Source of the DNA: ZC4RG29 sp964521255
GTDB taxonomy: Bacteria; Bacteroidota; Bacteroidia; Cytophagales; Cyclobacteriaceae
Reading direction: 5' to 3'
DNA: 64,000 nucleotides
Assembly (NCBI GenBank): GCA_964521255.1
Contig: CAZFRM010000001.1
Coordinates: forward strand, 523,824-587,823
The notes below the pieces were generated by a model that worked only from the letters and a program-made list of their open reading frames with translations, did not search any database and had not been told where the DNA came from. The position numbers and the translations under genes are program-made. This document shows positions 49,781-58,425 of the stretch, piece by piece. How positions within the stretch are numbered: the stretch's first letter is position 1; every line of letters starts with the position of its first letter.

Positions 49781-52246
49781 ATGAAAAGAGGATTTTACGC
49801 GTTGATTGTTTTTTGTTTAGTATTTTCTTACAAAGTATCTGCCCAATACCATAACAACAACCGCGGATGCGGAGACAATGGTTTTTCCACAGAGGTGGTG
49901 AAGGCTGAATTGAAGGATAATGGATGTATCGACTATAAACTGAAAGTTACATTCGAAAAAAGCAAGTGCGCCCATCCTCTGTCCCGTTATGTAGTTGCTG
50001 TTTCCTGCGGGAAAATTTCTAAGGCAACTAATTCAAAAAACTGGACGATGGAATATGGACAAGACAAAAAATCCGGCCTTACCGGATTAATAGTTAAAAA
50101 TATACCTGATTTTGGGAAAACTTCTTTACAGAGCTTTACGGTTTCATTTCGTGTTTGCCTGGAAGGAAACAATAAGTGTTCTACAGAGGAGGGATGTTGC
50201 TATCCTATCGTTGCGTACAGAACTGACAATGATTGTATTTTTTACGATAAGCTAAAAAACTCTTGTCCCGCCCCTCAACCGCCACCAGCCGTTGAGTTAA
50301 AAGCTTCGCTCACTAAGACTGATATTACTTGTTTTGGCGCTAAAAACGGGTCGCTTTCTGTAAAGATCACGGAAGGCAAAGAACCTTATACATATAAGTG
50401 GTCAACAGGAGCAACAACTCAATCAATATCTAATCTTCCATCAGGTTCTTATGAAGTAATTGTGAAGGATGCGAATGGTAAGGAACTTACATTAAAAGGA
50501 ACAGTAACTGAACCAGCCAAAATTGAAATTGCAGGTGTAATAACCAATGAGAGCTGCGGAGGAAAAAATGCTTCCGTGGATTTAACGGTTACAGGAGGAA
50601 GCGGTAAATACACATTCCTTTGGAGCAACGGCGCAATGACTGAAGACCTGAATTCTCTTTCAGCCGGAGAATATAGTGTGACTGTTAAAGACGAGAAAGG
50701 ATGTGAAGAAAACTCTTCTTTTACAATTACTAATCATACTTCATTGACGTTGACGTCTTCGACGGTAATGGCAGGCTGCGGTAAAGCAAACGGCGCAATT
50801 GATATTACGGTAAGCGGAGGAACAGAACCCTATACGTATCAATGGTCGAATGGAGCTACGACTCAAGATCTTCAAAATATTGGACCTGGAACATACAGGG
50901 TAACCGTTAAAGACAGCAATGGATGTACAGATGAGACCGCCCTTGTTATTAAGGAAAACAATACACTTAAATTAACACATGCAGTAACTCAAACGAGCTG
51001 CCTCGATGATGCATCCGGTGCAATTGACTTGATAGTTACAGGCGGAACAGCGCCATATACCTATGTATGGTCTAACAATGCAACGACACAAGATATTGCA
51101 GGACTTATTTCCGGACTTTATTCCGTGACAGTGACTGATGCCGCCGGATGTACAAGCACAGTTCGTATAAGTGTAACAAATAAATCATTCCAGGTGAGCG
51201 AGCAAGTTGTCCAGCCCGCTTGTGGAAGTTCGCAGGGAGGTTCCGTAATGCTCACACCGGTTAATGGTGTTGCACCTTATGTATACGTTTGGTCGAATGG
51301 AGCAACAGGAAATAGCATATCAGGTCTTACACCGGGTATCTATACTGTAATAGTAACGGATGCTACCGGGTGTAGCCGTGACCTCGCTTATGTTATTTCG
51401 GATCCAACGGGAATCACATCATCAGTGACTATTACTAATGATCAATGTAATGCACAGGGACATTTTAATATTGATATAACCGTTTCCTCCGGACAAGCAC
51501 CTTATACATATCAATGGTCAAACGGAGCCACAACAGAAGACCTGACAAACGTTCAAACAGGAAACTATTCTGTTACAATAACCGATGCCAATGGATGTTC
51601 TACTGTAAAAGAAATTCAAGTGGCAGGCAGCCCTACGTGGAGCTGTCTTATCAATCAACCTGCCAGTGAAATTACCTGCAGCTCAACGGGAAATGTATTG
51701 AATACTTCAGTTGCAGGCGCAGATAGCTATTCATGGACTATCGAAAGTTCTGACGGACAATGGGCTTTAACCGGAGGTTCGACCAGTTCTTCAATAACCT
51801 ATAATGCAGGTGGTGCTAATAGTTCAGCAACAATTAAACTGACTATTGTCAAAGATGGTTGTACGCAGACTTGCGAGTATAAAGTCAATACATGTAAAGA
51901 TCAAACAACACCGCCTGAAGATCCCGATGACAATGGTGGTGATGACGGCGATGATGATAATGGTGATGATGGAGGAAATGATGACGATAACGCACCAGTG
52001 TGTAAAGCATATCCGAATCCCTTCAAAGAAAAACTTTGCTTCGAGTGGAAAGCTGATCGTGATGAAGATGCTTGTATCGAGATATTTGATTCACGCGGTC
52101 ACCATGTAAAAGATGTTTTCCGCGGACGGGTTAATAAAGGTGAACATTATAAAGTTGAATGTGCAGACCTGGATGGCCAGATGTATATCTACAGGTTCCG
52201 GTCAGGGAAGAAAACAACACACGGAAAAATTTGTAAGTCGAGATAA
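49781..52246 (+). CDS. SprB-repeat surface protein with type IX-like C-terminus
   Basis: Predicted cell-surface protein of 821 residues. After a signal peptide (about 1-22) and a Cys-rich globular part (about 23-165), six SprB-type repeats of about 70 residues occupy 181-616; each has a Cys near its start, an APYTYQWSNGATTQDL-like core and ends in VTVKDxxGC. A beta domain follows, then an Asp/Gly/Asn-rich linker (about 713-738) that probably binds calcium, and a C-terminal domain (741-821) starting CKAYPNPFKEKLCFEWKADR, the AYPNPF signature of type IX sorting domains, though it holds extra cysteines. Expected route: Sec export, then type IX secretion. Function could be adhesion or gliding. 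Confidence 0.9.
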   Translation: MKRGFYALIVFCLVFSYKVSAQYHNNNRGCGDNGFSTEVVKAELKDNGCIDYKLKVTFEKSKCAHPLSRYVVAVSCGKISKATNSKNWTMEYGQDKKSGLTGLIVKNIPDFGKTSLQSFTVSFRVCLEGNNKCSTEEGCCYPIVAYRTDNDCIFYDKLKNSCPAPQPPPAVELKASLTKTDITCFGAKNGSLSVKITEGKEPYTYKWSTGATTQSISNLPSGSYEVIVKDANGKELTLKGTVTEPAKIEIAGVITNESCGGKNASVDLTVTGGSGKYTFLWSNGAMTEDLNSLSAGEYSVTVKDEKGCEENSSFTITNHTSLTLTSSTVMAGCGKANGAIDITVSGGTEPYTYQWSNGATTQDLQNIGPGTYRVTVKDSNGCTDETALVIKENNTLKLTHAVTQTSCLDDASGAIDLIVTGGTAPYTYVWSNNATTQDIAGLISGLYSVTVTDAAGCTSTVRISVTNKSFQVSEQVVQPACGSSQGGSVMLTPVNGVAPYVYVWSNGATGNSISGLTPGIYTVIVTDATGCSRDLAYVISDPTGITSSVTITNDQCNAQGHFNIDITVSSGQAPYTYQWSNGATTEDLTNVQTGNYSVTITDANGCSTVKEIQVAGSPTWSCLINQPASEITCSSTGNVLNTSVAGADSYSWTIESSDGQWALTGGSTSSSITYNAGGANSSATIKLTIVKDGCTQTCEYKVNTCKDQTTPPEDPDDNGGDDGDDDNGDDGGNDDDNAPVCKAYPNPFKEKLCFEWKADRDEDACIEIFDSRGHHVKDVFRGRVNKGEHYKVECADLDGQMYIYRFRSGKKTTHGKICKSR

Positions 52247-52274
52247 ATAGATTAAAATCAATCCCACTAAAAAG

Positions 52275-52305
52275 AAAATGGCCAGCTTGTCACTGGCCAT
52301 TTTTG
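52275..52305. terminator. bidirectional terminator between SprB-repeat gene and RNase G
   Basis: AAAATGGCCAG (52275-52285) pairs perfectly with CTGGCCATTTT (52293-52303) around a seven-base loop, with A/T tracts on both sides. It lies between two convergent stops (52246 and 52316). Confidence 0.9.
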
Positions 52306-52315
52306 TTTTGTTCGG

Positions 52316-53869
52316 TTAGTTTAGTTGAATTTCTTCACCTTCTTTATTTAAAAACTTGAATTCGATTATGGCTAGTGAAGTATCCTTCTCCATTTTCACC
52401 CAGCGTTTGTATTTAAAATACCATCTCATCCGTTGTGAAATAAATCCTTGCGTAAAATAAGCGTGGAGGTAGGGATGAACAGCAAGAATCAAATCCTTTT
52501 CATTTTGCTTGGTCAAAAGATGTTCAATATTTTTCTCAATTAGATCAGACACCAGGATTGAAGCTGAAATTTTACCTGTACCGTTACACGTCGGGCAAAC
52601 CTCTTTCGTAGCAATGTTCATCTGAGGTCTAACACGCTCGCGCGTTATCTGCATCAACCCGAATTTAGACAGAGGAAGTATGGTGAACTTGGCCTTGTCT
52701 TCAGCCATCTCATCTTTAATGGTTTTATAAATGATCCTCTTGTTATCGATACTCTTCATATCGATAAAATCGATCACGATAATACCACCCATATCACGAA
52801 GGCGTAATTGTCTTGCAATTTCCCGGGCAGCTTCCAGGTTTACTGACAGAGCAGTAGTTTCCTGGTTCTCTTCACGGTTTGATTTATTCCCGCTGTTTAC
52901 ATCAATAACATGAAGCGCTTCTGTGTGCTCAATGATCAAATAACCGCCACCGCGAAGACTTACCGTTTGACCAAAAGCAGACTTGATCTGTCTCTCGATG
53001 CCGTACTGTTCGAATATCTTAACCTTTCCGTTATAGAATTTTACAATCTTCTCCTTATCAGGCGCTATAGTTTTAATGAAGGCTCGTATATCTTCATATA
53101 TCTTCTTGTCATCGATGATGACATTATCAAAAGATTCATTCAGAAGATCGCGCAGCAGGGCTGAGGTTTTGCTGATCTCTCCAATGACTTTATCACGGGG
53201 ATTAGCAGTTACTAACCGGGTCATACCATCTTCCCAGGTTTTCACCAGGTTTCGAAGATCGCGGTCCAGTTCAGCAACTTCTTTGTTTTCTGCTACCGTG
53301 CGGATAATGACACCGAAGTTTTCAGGCTTGATAGATTGCATGAGGCGAAGAAGACGTTTACGCTCATCGCTGCTGGTAATTTTTTTTGAAACGCTTACCA
53401 CGTTAGAGAAAGGTACTAATACAATGTACCTCCCGGCAAGGGATAACTCACAGGATAATCGCGGGCCCTTCGTAGAAATTGGCTCTTTTACAATTTGAAC
53501 GGGAAGAACATGGCCTTTCGTTAATTGCTGTGCAATCTTGCCATGCTTGTCGATGTCCTGTTCAAGTCTGAATTTGTCCAGCCGAGTACCATTCAACTTT
53601 TTGGAGCGAACCAGTTTCGTAAATACTTGCAACGAACTGAATTGCGGACCTAAGTCGAGGTAATGTAGGAAAGCATCTTTATCGTAACCAACGTCGATAA
53701 ATGCTGCATTAAGTCCCTGGACTACTTTCTTAACAGTTCCAAGGTAAATGTCTCCAACGGTAAATTTGCTTCCTTTTTCTTCCTGGTGGAATTCTACAAG
53801 CGTCTTATCTTTTAGAAGGGCTATACGACATCCGTCCTGAGTTCCATTAATGATCAATTCATTACTCAA
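52316..53869 (-). CDS. rng: ribonuclease G (Rne/Rng family)
   Basis: Endoribonuclease of the RNase E/G family that cuts single-stranded AU-rich RNA and matures 16S rRNA ends. The N-terminal S1 RNA-binding domain (about 35-140; GDIYLGTVKKVVQGLNAAFIDVG) precedes the catalytic part with LHVIDVNSGN and LRDMGGIIVIDFIDM carrying the metal-binding Asp residues, and the zinc-link CPTCNGTGKI (Cys425 and Cys428). The product is 517 residues, the RNase G length, with no RNase E scaffold tail. The start codon is TTG at 53869 (MSNELIINGTQ). It is downstream of the mS38-like and TPR genes on the same strand. Confidence 0.95.
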   Translation of the reverse strand: MSNELIINGTQDGCRIALLKDKTLVEFHQEEKGSKFTVGDIYLGTVKKVVQGLNAAFIDVGYDKDAFLHYLDLGPQFSSLQVFTKLVRSKKLNGTRLDKFRLEQDIDKHGKIAQQLTKGHVLPVQIVKEPISTKGPRLSCELSLAGRYIVLVPFSNVVSVSKKITSSDERKRLLRLMQSIKPENFGVIIRTVAENKEVAELDRDLRNLVKTWEDGMTRLVTANPRDKVIGEISKTSALLRDLLNESFDNVIIDDKKIYEDIRAFIKTIAPDKEKIVKFYNGKVKIFEQYGIERQIKSAFGQTVSLRGGGYLIIEHTEALHVIDVNSGNKSNREENQETTALSVNLEAAREIARQLRLRDMGGIIVIDFIDMKSIDNKRIIYKTIKDEMAEDKAKFTILPLSKFGLMQITRERVRPQMNIATKEVCPTCNGTGKISASILVSDLIEKNIEHLLTKQNEKDLILAVHPYLHAYFTQGFISQRMRWYFKYKRWVKMEKDTSLAIIEFKFLNKEGEEIQLN

Positions 53870-53898
53870 AACGAAAAAAAATTTTATGTGTATAGACT

Positions 53899-53921
53899 AA
53901 GGACAGATCATTTCTGTCCTT
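53899..53921. terminator. hairpin between mS38-like gene and RNase G
   Basis: AAGGACAG (53899-53906) and CTGTCCTT (53914-53921) form a perfect 8-bp stem with a seven-base loop. The minus-strand side has no T tract, so it may attenuate or process rather than end the transcript from the mS38-like gene into rng. Confidence 0.45.
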
Positions 53922-53926
53922 CTTAA

Positions 53927-54016
53927 TTATTTCTTCTTATGTCTGTTTTTTCTGAGACGCTTCTTACGCTTGTGCGTTGCCATTTTGTGCTTCTTTCTTT
54001 TCTTTCCACTTGGCAT
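53927..54016 (-). CDS. small ribosomal AURKAIP1/COX24 (mS38)-like protein, 29 aa
   Basis: A 29-residue, extremely basic product: MPSGKKRKKHKMATHKRKKR then LRKNRHKKK. It matches the short AURKAIP1/COX24-domain proteins of Bacteroidota, relatives of mitochondrial mS38, in which KRRKKxRKxxHKK-like blocks bind small-subunit rRNA. It is too short for standard gene calling but has an ATG, a proper stop, and a place between rng and a TPR gene in a conserved neighbourhood. The family assignment is from memory of the sequence pattern; ribosomal association is inferred. Confidence 0.85.
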   Translation of the reverse strand: MPSGKKRKKHKMATHKRKKRLRKNRHKKK

Positions 54017-54068
54017 AGTAATTTTTTGGTTTACACCTCGTCAATTGACGGGGATTTGTTGAACAAAA

Positions 54069-54872
54069 TTATTTTAAATCCTTCAGATAAGAATCCACTT
54101 CGGCCTGAACCGCAGGGTCGTTATCCATTCGTTTTACTTTTTCGAGCTGTTCTCTTGCCCTTATCTTTTCTCCATTATTCAATAAAGCAACTCCCAGGAG
54201 AAGTTGCCCTTGAAGATGGGTTGAATCAATTTTAACGAGCTCTTCAAACCGCTCAACAGCCTTATCATATTGACCTGACTGGATTGAGAGCATTCCTAAG
54301 CTAAACAAGGCTTCCTTATTTTGTGGATCTTCTGCCAGAACCTCACGAAGCATTACAATTCCTTTCATAGGCGTTGGTGAGCTTATATAAGTCATGGCCA
54401 ACCTTGTCTTTACATTCAGGTTTCCAGGCTCAATCGCCAACACCTTAGTGTAAAGCTCTTGTGCTTTTGTTGCCAGTGCCTTTTGCTTAGCCTCATCTAC
54501 GGCAAATGTAAAAGCCTGATAATACTGATCACCAGCTTTGATCCAACTTTCAGTTGTGTTAAAGAACGTTGCTGCATCTTCGGCAAACCAGGCAGCGCTG
54601 TCAAATATGCCGGCTTCCTTATAGCGGATTGCCAAAGAGTCGGCAAAGATAGCACTTTTTTCTTTTTCGGTGACTGCCTGATATTTAGCCCTAAGGGCGG
54701 AGATTTTACTTTTGAGATCGGCGGAAGCGCTGTTATGTCCTTTCGATGCTGCTACCGCCGCGCTGTCTGTTACCGACCCTGTTTCATTATCAACTACCAC
54801 CTTCGGCAATTTGAAAATCAACCAGACCAGCACTGCACTTACAGCAATTAAAATGATGCGATTCCTTAGCAT
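54069..54872 (-). CDS. membrane-anchored TPR protein
   Basis: A 267-residue protein with one N-terminal transmembrane helix (MLRNRIILIAVSAVLVWLIF) and a helical body with TPR-like repeats; clear units are KEALFSLGMLSIQSGQYDKAVERFEELVKID and STHLQGQLLLGVALLNNGEKIRAREQLEKV, preceded by weaker ones. I start at the ATG at 54872 because the 17 codons upstream of it lie in a dispersed intergenic repeat (from 54901), which makes an upstream start unlikely. A role in assembling a complex is usual for TPR proteins. It lies between the HU gene and the mS38-like gene on the same strand. Confidence 0.8.
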   Translation of the reverse strand: MLRNRIILIAVSAVLVWLIFKLPKVVVDNETGSVTDSAAVAASKGHNSASADLKSKISALRAKYQAVTEKEKSAIFADSLAIRYKEAGIFDSAAWFAEDAATFFNTTESWIKAGDQYYQAFTFAVDEAKQKALATKAQELYTKVLAIEPGNLNVKTRLAMTYISSPTPMKGIVMLREVLAEDPQNKEALFSLGMLSIQSGQYDKAVERFEELVKIDSTHLQGQLLLGVALLNNGEKIRAREQLEKVKRMDNDPAVQAEVDSYLKDLK

Positions 54873-54900
54873 AGAAATTTCGCGAAGGTAGGAATTAATT

Positions 54901-54998
54901 TGACTGATTAGCCGATCAGCCAATTAGCGAATTAACTTGAAATAATTTTTTTTTGGATTATGGCAGAAACTACATTGGCTAATCAGCACATTGATCAA
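54901..54998. repeat. dispersed ATTAGCC-type repeat, inverted pair, copies 2 and 3
   Basis: CTGATTAGCC (54904-54913) and GGCTAATCAG (54977-54986) form an inverted pair within AT-rich sequence that also contains GATCAGCCAATTAGCG. The pair lies between HU and TPR genes and is related to sequence at 23322-23354 and 63226-63289. Confidence 0.5.
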
Positions 54999-55334
54999 TT
55001 AATCAACGTCCATGTCTTTAATATTGGGCTGCTTCTCGGCCATCTCTTTAACCTTTTCACTTGCTTTGATTTTATTGACAAAGATTTTAGCAGGCTTAAA
55101 GCTGGGGATGTAGTGTTCTTCAATCACAAGGGCTGTGTTTCTTGAAATATTACGAGCAATTTTCCGCTTTCTTTTTTTGTTAATAAAGCTGCCAAAACCC
55201 CGGATGTAAAGGTTATTGCCATTTGCCATGGAAGATTTTACAACACTGAAAAAGGCTTCGACAGAGGCCGTAACATCGGCTTTGTCAACACCGGTTTTTT
55301 CAGCTATTTCATTTATTATATCTGCTTTGGTCAC
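54999..55334 (-). CDS. HU/IHF-family DNA-binding protein
   Basis: Histone-like DNA-bending protein. The N-terminus MTKADIINEIAEKTGVDKAD and the central GNNLYIRGFGSFINKKRKRKIARN (arm with conserved GFGSF) define the family; the beta-arm tip and PSFKPAKIFVNKI follow. At 111 residues it is about 20 longer than E. coli HU, with an acidic C-terminal tail (KASEKVKEMAEKQPNIKDMDVD) seen in Bacteroidota forms. It is the divergent partner of mutY, with about 105 bases between starts. It likely compacts DNA or binds regulatory sites. Confidence 0.95.
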   Translation of the reverse strand: MTKADIINEIAEKTGVDKADVTASVEAFFSVVKSSMANGNNLYIRGFGSFINKKRKRKIARNISRNTALVIEEHYIPSFKPAKIFVNKIKASEKVKEMAEKQPNIKDMDVD

Positions 55335-55439
55335 GTTATAAAAGTTTTTAATTGCCCATTTAAAAAATAGAAAGCGCCAAAGTTAATTTGTGCTGGTTGA
55401 TTATAAAATCAATATTGAAAAAATCTGATTATCAAGGGG

Positions 55440-56495
55440 ATGGACAACCGATATTTCTCTTTAAAACTCGTTGAATGGTATGAAGAGAACCATAGAAAAC
55501 TGCCTTGGCGCAAGACCAAAGACCCATATAAAATATGGTTGTCAGAAATCATTCTGCAGCAGACGAGAGTGGTTCAGGGACTGCCCTACTACTTAAAGTT
55601 TATAGAAAGATATCCAACCGTAAACGATTTAGCGATTGCAAAAGAGCAGGAAATCCTAAGATTGTGGCAAGGGTTAGGGTATTATACAAGGGCACGGAAT
55701 CTTCATAAATGCGCTAAAGTTGTTGTGTCAGATCACCAGGGAAAGTTTCCCACAACTTTTCAAGGACTTTTGACCCTTCCCGGAATAGGAGAATATACTG
55801 CCGCCGCTATTAGTTCTATTTCCTTCTACGAACCTGTTGCTGTTGTTGATGGAAACGTTTATAGGGTTTTGTCCCGGGTTTTTGGGATAGATAAAAACAT
55901 TTCGCTTCCTGAAGGGAGAAACTTCTTTAAAGTTTTGGCAAATAGTTTAGTTGACAAGTCTCGTCCCGATCTCTACAATCAGGCTTTGATGGAGTTCGGA
56001 GCTTTACATTGCACGCCGAAACAACCAAAATGCGATCAATGTGTTTTTCAGCATTCTTGTGTGGCCTATAAAACCGGGATACAATTATCGCTACCCGTCA
56101 AAAGCAAACCTAAAAAGTCAAGGAACAGGTACATAACGTATTTCGTGCTCGCAAACAAAAAGAGAATTGCTATGAAAAAGCGCAATGGCAATGATATCTG
56201 GAAAGGCCTTTATGATTTTTTGGAAGTCGAGACAAAACGCTCCAAATCTTATGAAAAGATATTAGCTGATCCTGATGTAAAAAAAATATTAGCGAGGAAA
56301 TCTCCTTCTCTCTTATCCAGACAATACAAACATGTATTAAGTCATCAAAATATTCATGCGAAATTTATTGTAGTTGAAGATTCAAGCATAATCCCCAAGG
56401 ATAGCGGATTAAGATTTTATTCCAAAAATCAGGTAATCAACCTTCCTAAGCCCATCCTTATTCATCGCTTTCTTGTCGATTATAATATTTTATAG
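55440..56495 (+). CDS. mutY: A/G-specific adenine glycosylase MutY
   Basis: Base-excision repair glycosylase that removes adenine mispaired with 8-oxoguanine. Catalytic Glu36 (SEIILQQTRV) and Asp137 (VVDGNVYRVLSR) are in place, with the helix-hairpin-helix LPGIGEYTAAAI between them. The [4Fe-4S] loop is Cys191-x6-Cys198-x2-Cys201-x5-Cys207 exactly. The C-terminal NUDIX-like domain (about 235-345, RKNDIWKGLYDFLEVE region) recognises 8-oxoG. The length of 351 is normal. It heads a plus-strand run with ssb, gldE and gldD. Confidence 0.96.
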   Translation: MDNRYFSLKLVEWYEENHRKLPWRKTKDPYKIWLSEIILQQTRVVQGLPYYLKFIERYPTVNDLAIAKEQEILRLWQGLGYYTRARNLHKCAKVVVSDHQGKFPTTFQGLLTLPGIGEYTAAAISSISFYEPVAVVDGNVYRVLSRVFGIDKNISLPEGRNFFKVLANSLVDKSRPDLYNQALMEFGALHCTPKQPKCDQCVFQHSCVAYKTGIQLSLPVKSKPKKSRNRYITYFVLANKKRIAMKKRNGNDIWKGLYDFLEVETKRSKSYEKILADPDVKKILARKSPSLLSRQYKHVLSHQNIHAKFIVVEDSSIIPKDSGLRFYSKNQVINLPKPILIHRFLVDYNIL

Positions 56496-56511
56496 TTAAG
56501 GCGAAGAGTGG

Positions 56512-56519
56512 TATTTTTG
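56512..56519 (+). promoter_or_regulatory. candidate ssb -7 element
   Basis: TATTTTTG matches TAnnTTTG about 80 bases before the ssb ATG, in the mutY-ssb gap. No convincing -33 TTTG lies at the right distance. Confidence 0.3.
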
Positions 56520-56598
56520 TCGTAACTATGCTGTCATTGCGTTTTAGAGATGCTCAATCTGCAGTGGTATATTCAAAGGAAAATAAATAAATAAACAT

Positions 56599-57048
56599 AT
56601 GTCAGGAGTTAATAAAGTAATTCTCGTTGGTCGCCTGGGTAAAGATCCCGAAGTCCGCAACCTTGATAGCGGCGTTGCAGTTGCTAATTTTACATTAGCC
56701 ACATCAGAATCCTATAAAGACAAAACAACTGGTGAGAAAAAAGAAGTCACAGAATGGCATAACATAGTTTTGTGGCGTGGCCTCGCTGAAATCGCTCAAC
56801 GTTATCTTCACAAAGGTGATATGGTTTATGTTGAAGGAAAACTTCGCTCCCGTTCCTGGGAGAAAGAGGGCGTTACCCGTTACATAACGGAAGTGGTAGG
56901 GGATAACATGACTATGCTTTCAACTAAACCCGGAGGAGGTTACAATTCGGGTGGCGAGATGAGTACAAGTTCTGCAACTCCTGAAAGAAGCGCGCAGGAA
57001 AGTTTGCGTGCACCAATGGATAGCAGCACGGATGATCTTCCGTTCTGA
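56599..57048 (+). CDS. ssb: single-stranded DNA-binding protein
   Basis: OB-fold protein that coats single-stranded DNA in replication and repair. The N-terminal motif MSGVNKVILVGRLGKDPEVR and the core VANFTLATSESYKDKTTGEK and TEWHNIVLWRGLAEIAQRYL are the standard SSB pattern, and a flexible Gly/Ser-rich linker leads to the acidic tip DDLPF that docks partner proteins. 149 residues is normal. gldE starts 23 bases downstream, so it may be cotranscribed with the gliding genes, as in other Bacteroidota. Confidence 0.96.
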   Translation: MSGVNKVILVGRLGKDPEVRNLDSGVAVANFTLATSESYKDKTTGEKKEVTEWHNIVLWRGLAEIAQRYLHKGDMVYVEGKLRSRSWEKEGVTRYITEVVGDNMTMLSTKPGGGYNSGGEMSTSSATPERSAQESLRAPMDSSTDDLPF

Positions 57049-57071
57049 TTGTTTAACTAATTTTCACCTGA

Positions 57072-58400
57072 TTGGACGAGCCTCCCAGTAAAGCGCTACT
57101 GTTAGCCATCTTTTTCGACAACGGTTTGGTCGTGTCACTTTGCATTGTTGCCATTGCGATATTGCTGGTTATTTCTGCGTTTGTATCTGCTTCTGAGAGG
57201 GCATTCTTTACTTTGAAGGCAACCGATTTACAACGGTTTGTAAACAGTACGAATGTTAAGGAAAAAACAATCAGTGATCTGATTAAGGATCCACGCAAAT
57301 TGTTTGCAACCCTTATAGCAATTGGCGTATTGATTAATGTTGCCATTATTACAGTTACTGTTTTCCTGGTCCAGGAAATTATCAATCATAACAGTTCGAA
57401 TACTATTGTTACAAGTGCGATAACACTAATTTCAACTTTGATGATTAGTGTGTTTGCTGTAATCATGCCCAGGAGGTATGCGGCGCAGATAAATTTAGAG
57501 TTTACTAAAAGTACGGTTGGTTTTTGGAATGTGATAGTGAATTTTCTCTCACCGGTTTCTACACTAATTGTTTCATCGTGGAGGCGAATGGAAGTGAGAG
57601 CACAAAATTTAGTTCATCAGAATGTAGTGGATGGTTTAAACCAGGCGTTTGAGCTGGCGGCAGAAAGTGAAGAAGCAACGGAAGATGAGCGTGAGATACT
57701 TAAAGGAATTGCAAATTTCGGTTTGCTTACCGTAAGGCAGGTAATGCGTTCAAGGGTGGATATTTCTGCCCTTGATGTTGAAATGAATTTTCACGAATTG
57801 ATGGATCATATCAACAAATCCGGATTTTCTCGCATACCAGTTTTCCGAAATACAATAGATAAAATTGAAGGCATCCTGTACATTAAAGACCTTTTACCTT
57901 TCATTGATCATGATGAAAATTTCTCCTGGCAGAAATTGATACGCCCCGGGTTTTTTATTCCGGAAAACAAAAAGATTGATGTACTCCTTCGGGATTTTCA
58001 AAAGAAGCACGTACATATTGCGCTGGTTGTTGATGAATACGGAGGAACCCTGGGACTGATAACATTAGAGGATATTATTGAGGAGATTATCGGCGACATC
58101 AATGATGAATTTGATGACGACGCGGGTATCTTCATGAAGATCGATGAAAACACTTTTGTATTTGAAGGAAAAACGTCTCTTATTGACTTTTGCAAAAACC
58201 TTGAAATTGAAACGGAATTATTTGAAGAGGTTAAAGGAGAAAGTGAGTCGCTCGGAGGATTAATTCTTGAGTTGAACAACGAACTTCCTGGTGTAGGAAA
58301 GAAAATATCATTCGAACAGTTTACTTTTGTCATTGAAGCCGTTGATAAAAAACGAGTGAAGCGGGTTCGCGTCCATGTTCATGAACATAAAGAATCTTAA
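57072..58400 (+). CDS. gldE: gliding motility-associated protein GldE (CNNM/CorC type)
   Basis: Membrane protein of the CNNM/HlyC-CorC family, named GldE in gliding Bacteroidota. The N-terminal DUF21-like part has about three to four helices (about 10-130); two CBS domains follow (about 210-335; VMRSRVDISALDVEMNFHEL, KHVHIALVVDEYGGTLGLIT), and a C-terminal transporter-associated domain (about 345-440). The start is TTG at 57072; no ATG fits nearby. It is placed directly between ssb and gldD, the arrangement known in Flavobacterium, which supports the GldE assignment over a generic ion transporter. The precise role in gliding or type IX secretion is not settled. Confidence 0.9.
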   Translation: MDEPPSKALLLAIFFDNGLVVSLCIVAIAILLVISAFVSASERAFFTLKATDLQRFVNSTNVKEKTISDLIKDPRKLFATLIAIGVLINVAIITVTVFLVQEIINHNSSNTIVTSAITLISTLMISVFAVIMPRRYAAQINLEFTKSTVGFWNVIVNFLSPVSTLIVSSWRRMEVRAQNLVHQNVVDGLNQAFELAAESEEATEDEREILKGIANFGLLTVRQVMRSRVDISALDVEMNFHELMDHINKSGFSRIPVFRNTIDKIEGILYIKDLLPFIDHDENFSWQKLIRPGFFIPENKKIDVLLRDFQKKHVHIALVVDEYGGTLGLITLEDIIEEIIGDINDEFDDDAGIFMKIDENTFVFEGKTSLIDFCKNLEIETELFEEVKGESESLGGLILELNNELPGVGKKISFEQFTFVIEAVDKKRVKRVRVHVHEHKES

Positions 58401-58425
58401 GTCAGTAAGAACGAAAGTATTTAGA

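Noticed and set aside
50321..51630. Repeated sequence that could suggest a CRISPR array or tandem repeats at DNA level
   Set aside because: The repeats are about 210 bases, in frame, and diverged at DNA level; they are protein SprB-type repeats, not a CRISPR array.
51846..52109. 87-codon Met/Asp-rich plus frame within the SprB-repeat gene
   Set aside because: Produced by the GAT/GAC-rich Asp linker read in another frame; not a separate gene.
54459..54851. 130-codon plus frame opposite the TPR gene
   Set aside because: Cys/Phe-rich product with no structure; the minus-strand TPR protein explains the DNA.
54873..54923. Upstream start that would extend the TPR protein by 17 residues
   Set aside because: The extra codons run into the dispersed ATTAGCC repeat from 54901; the ATG at 54872 gives a better membrane anchor.
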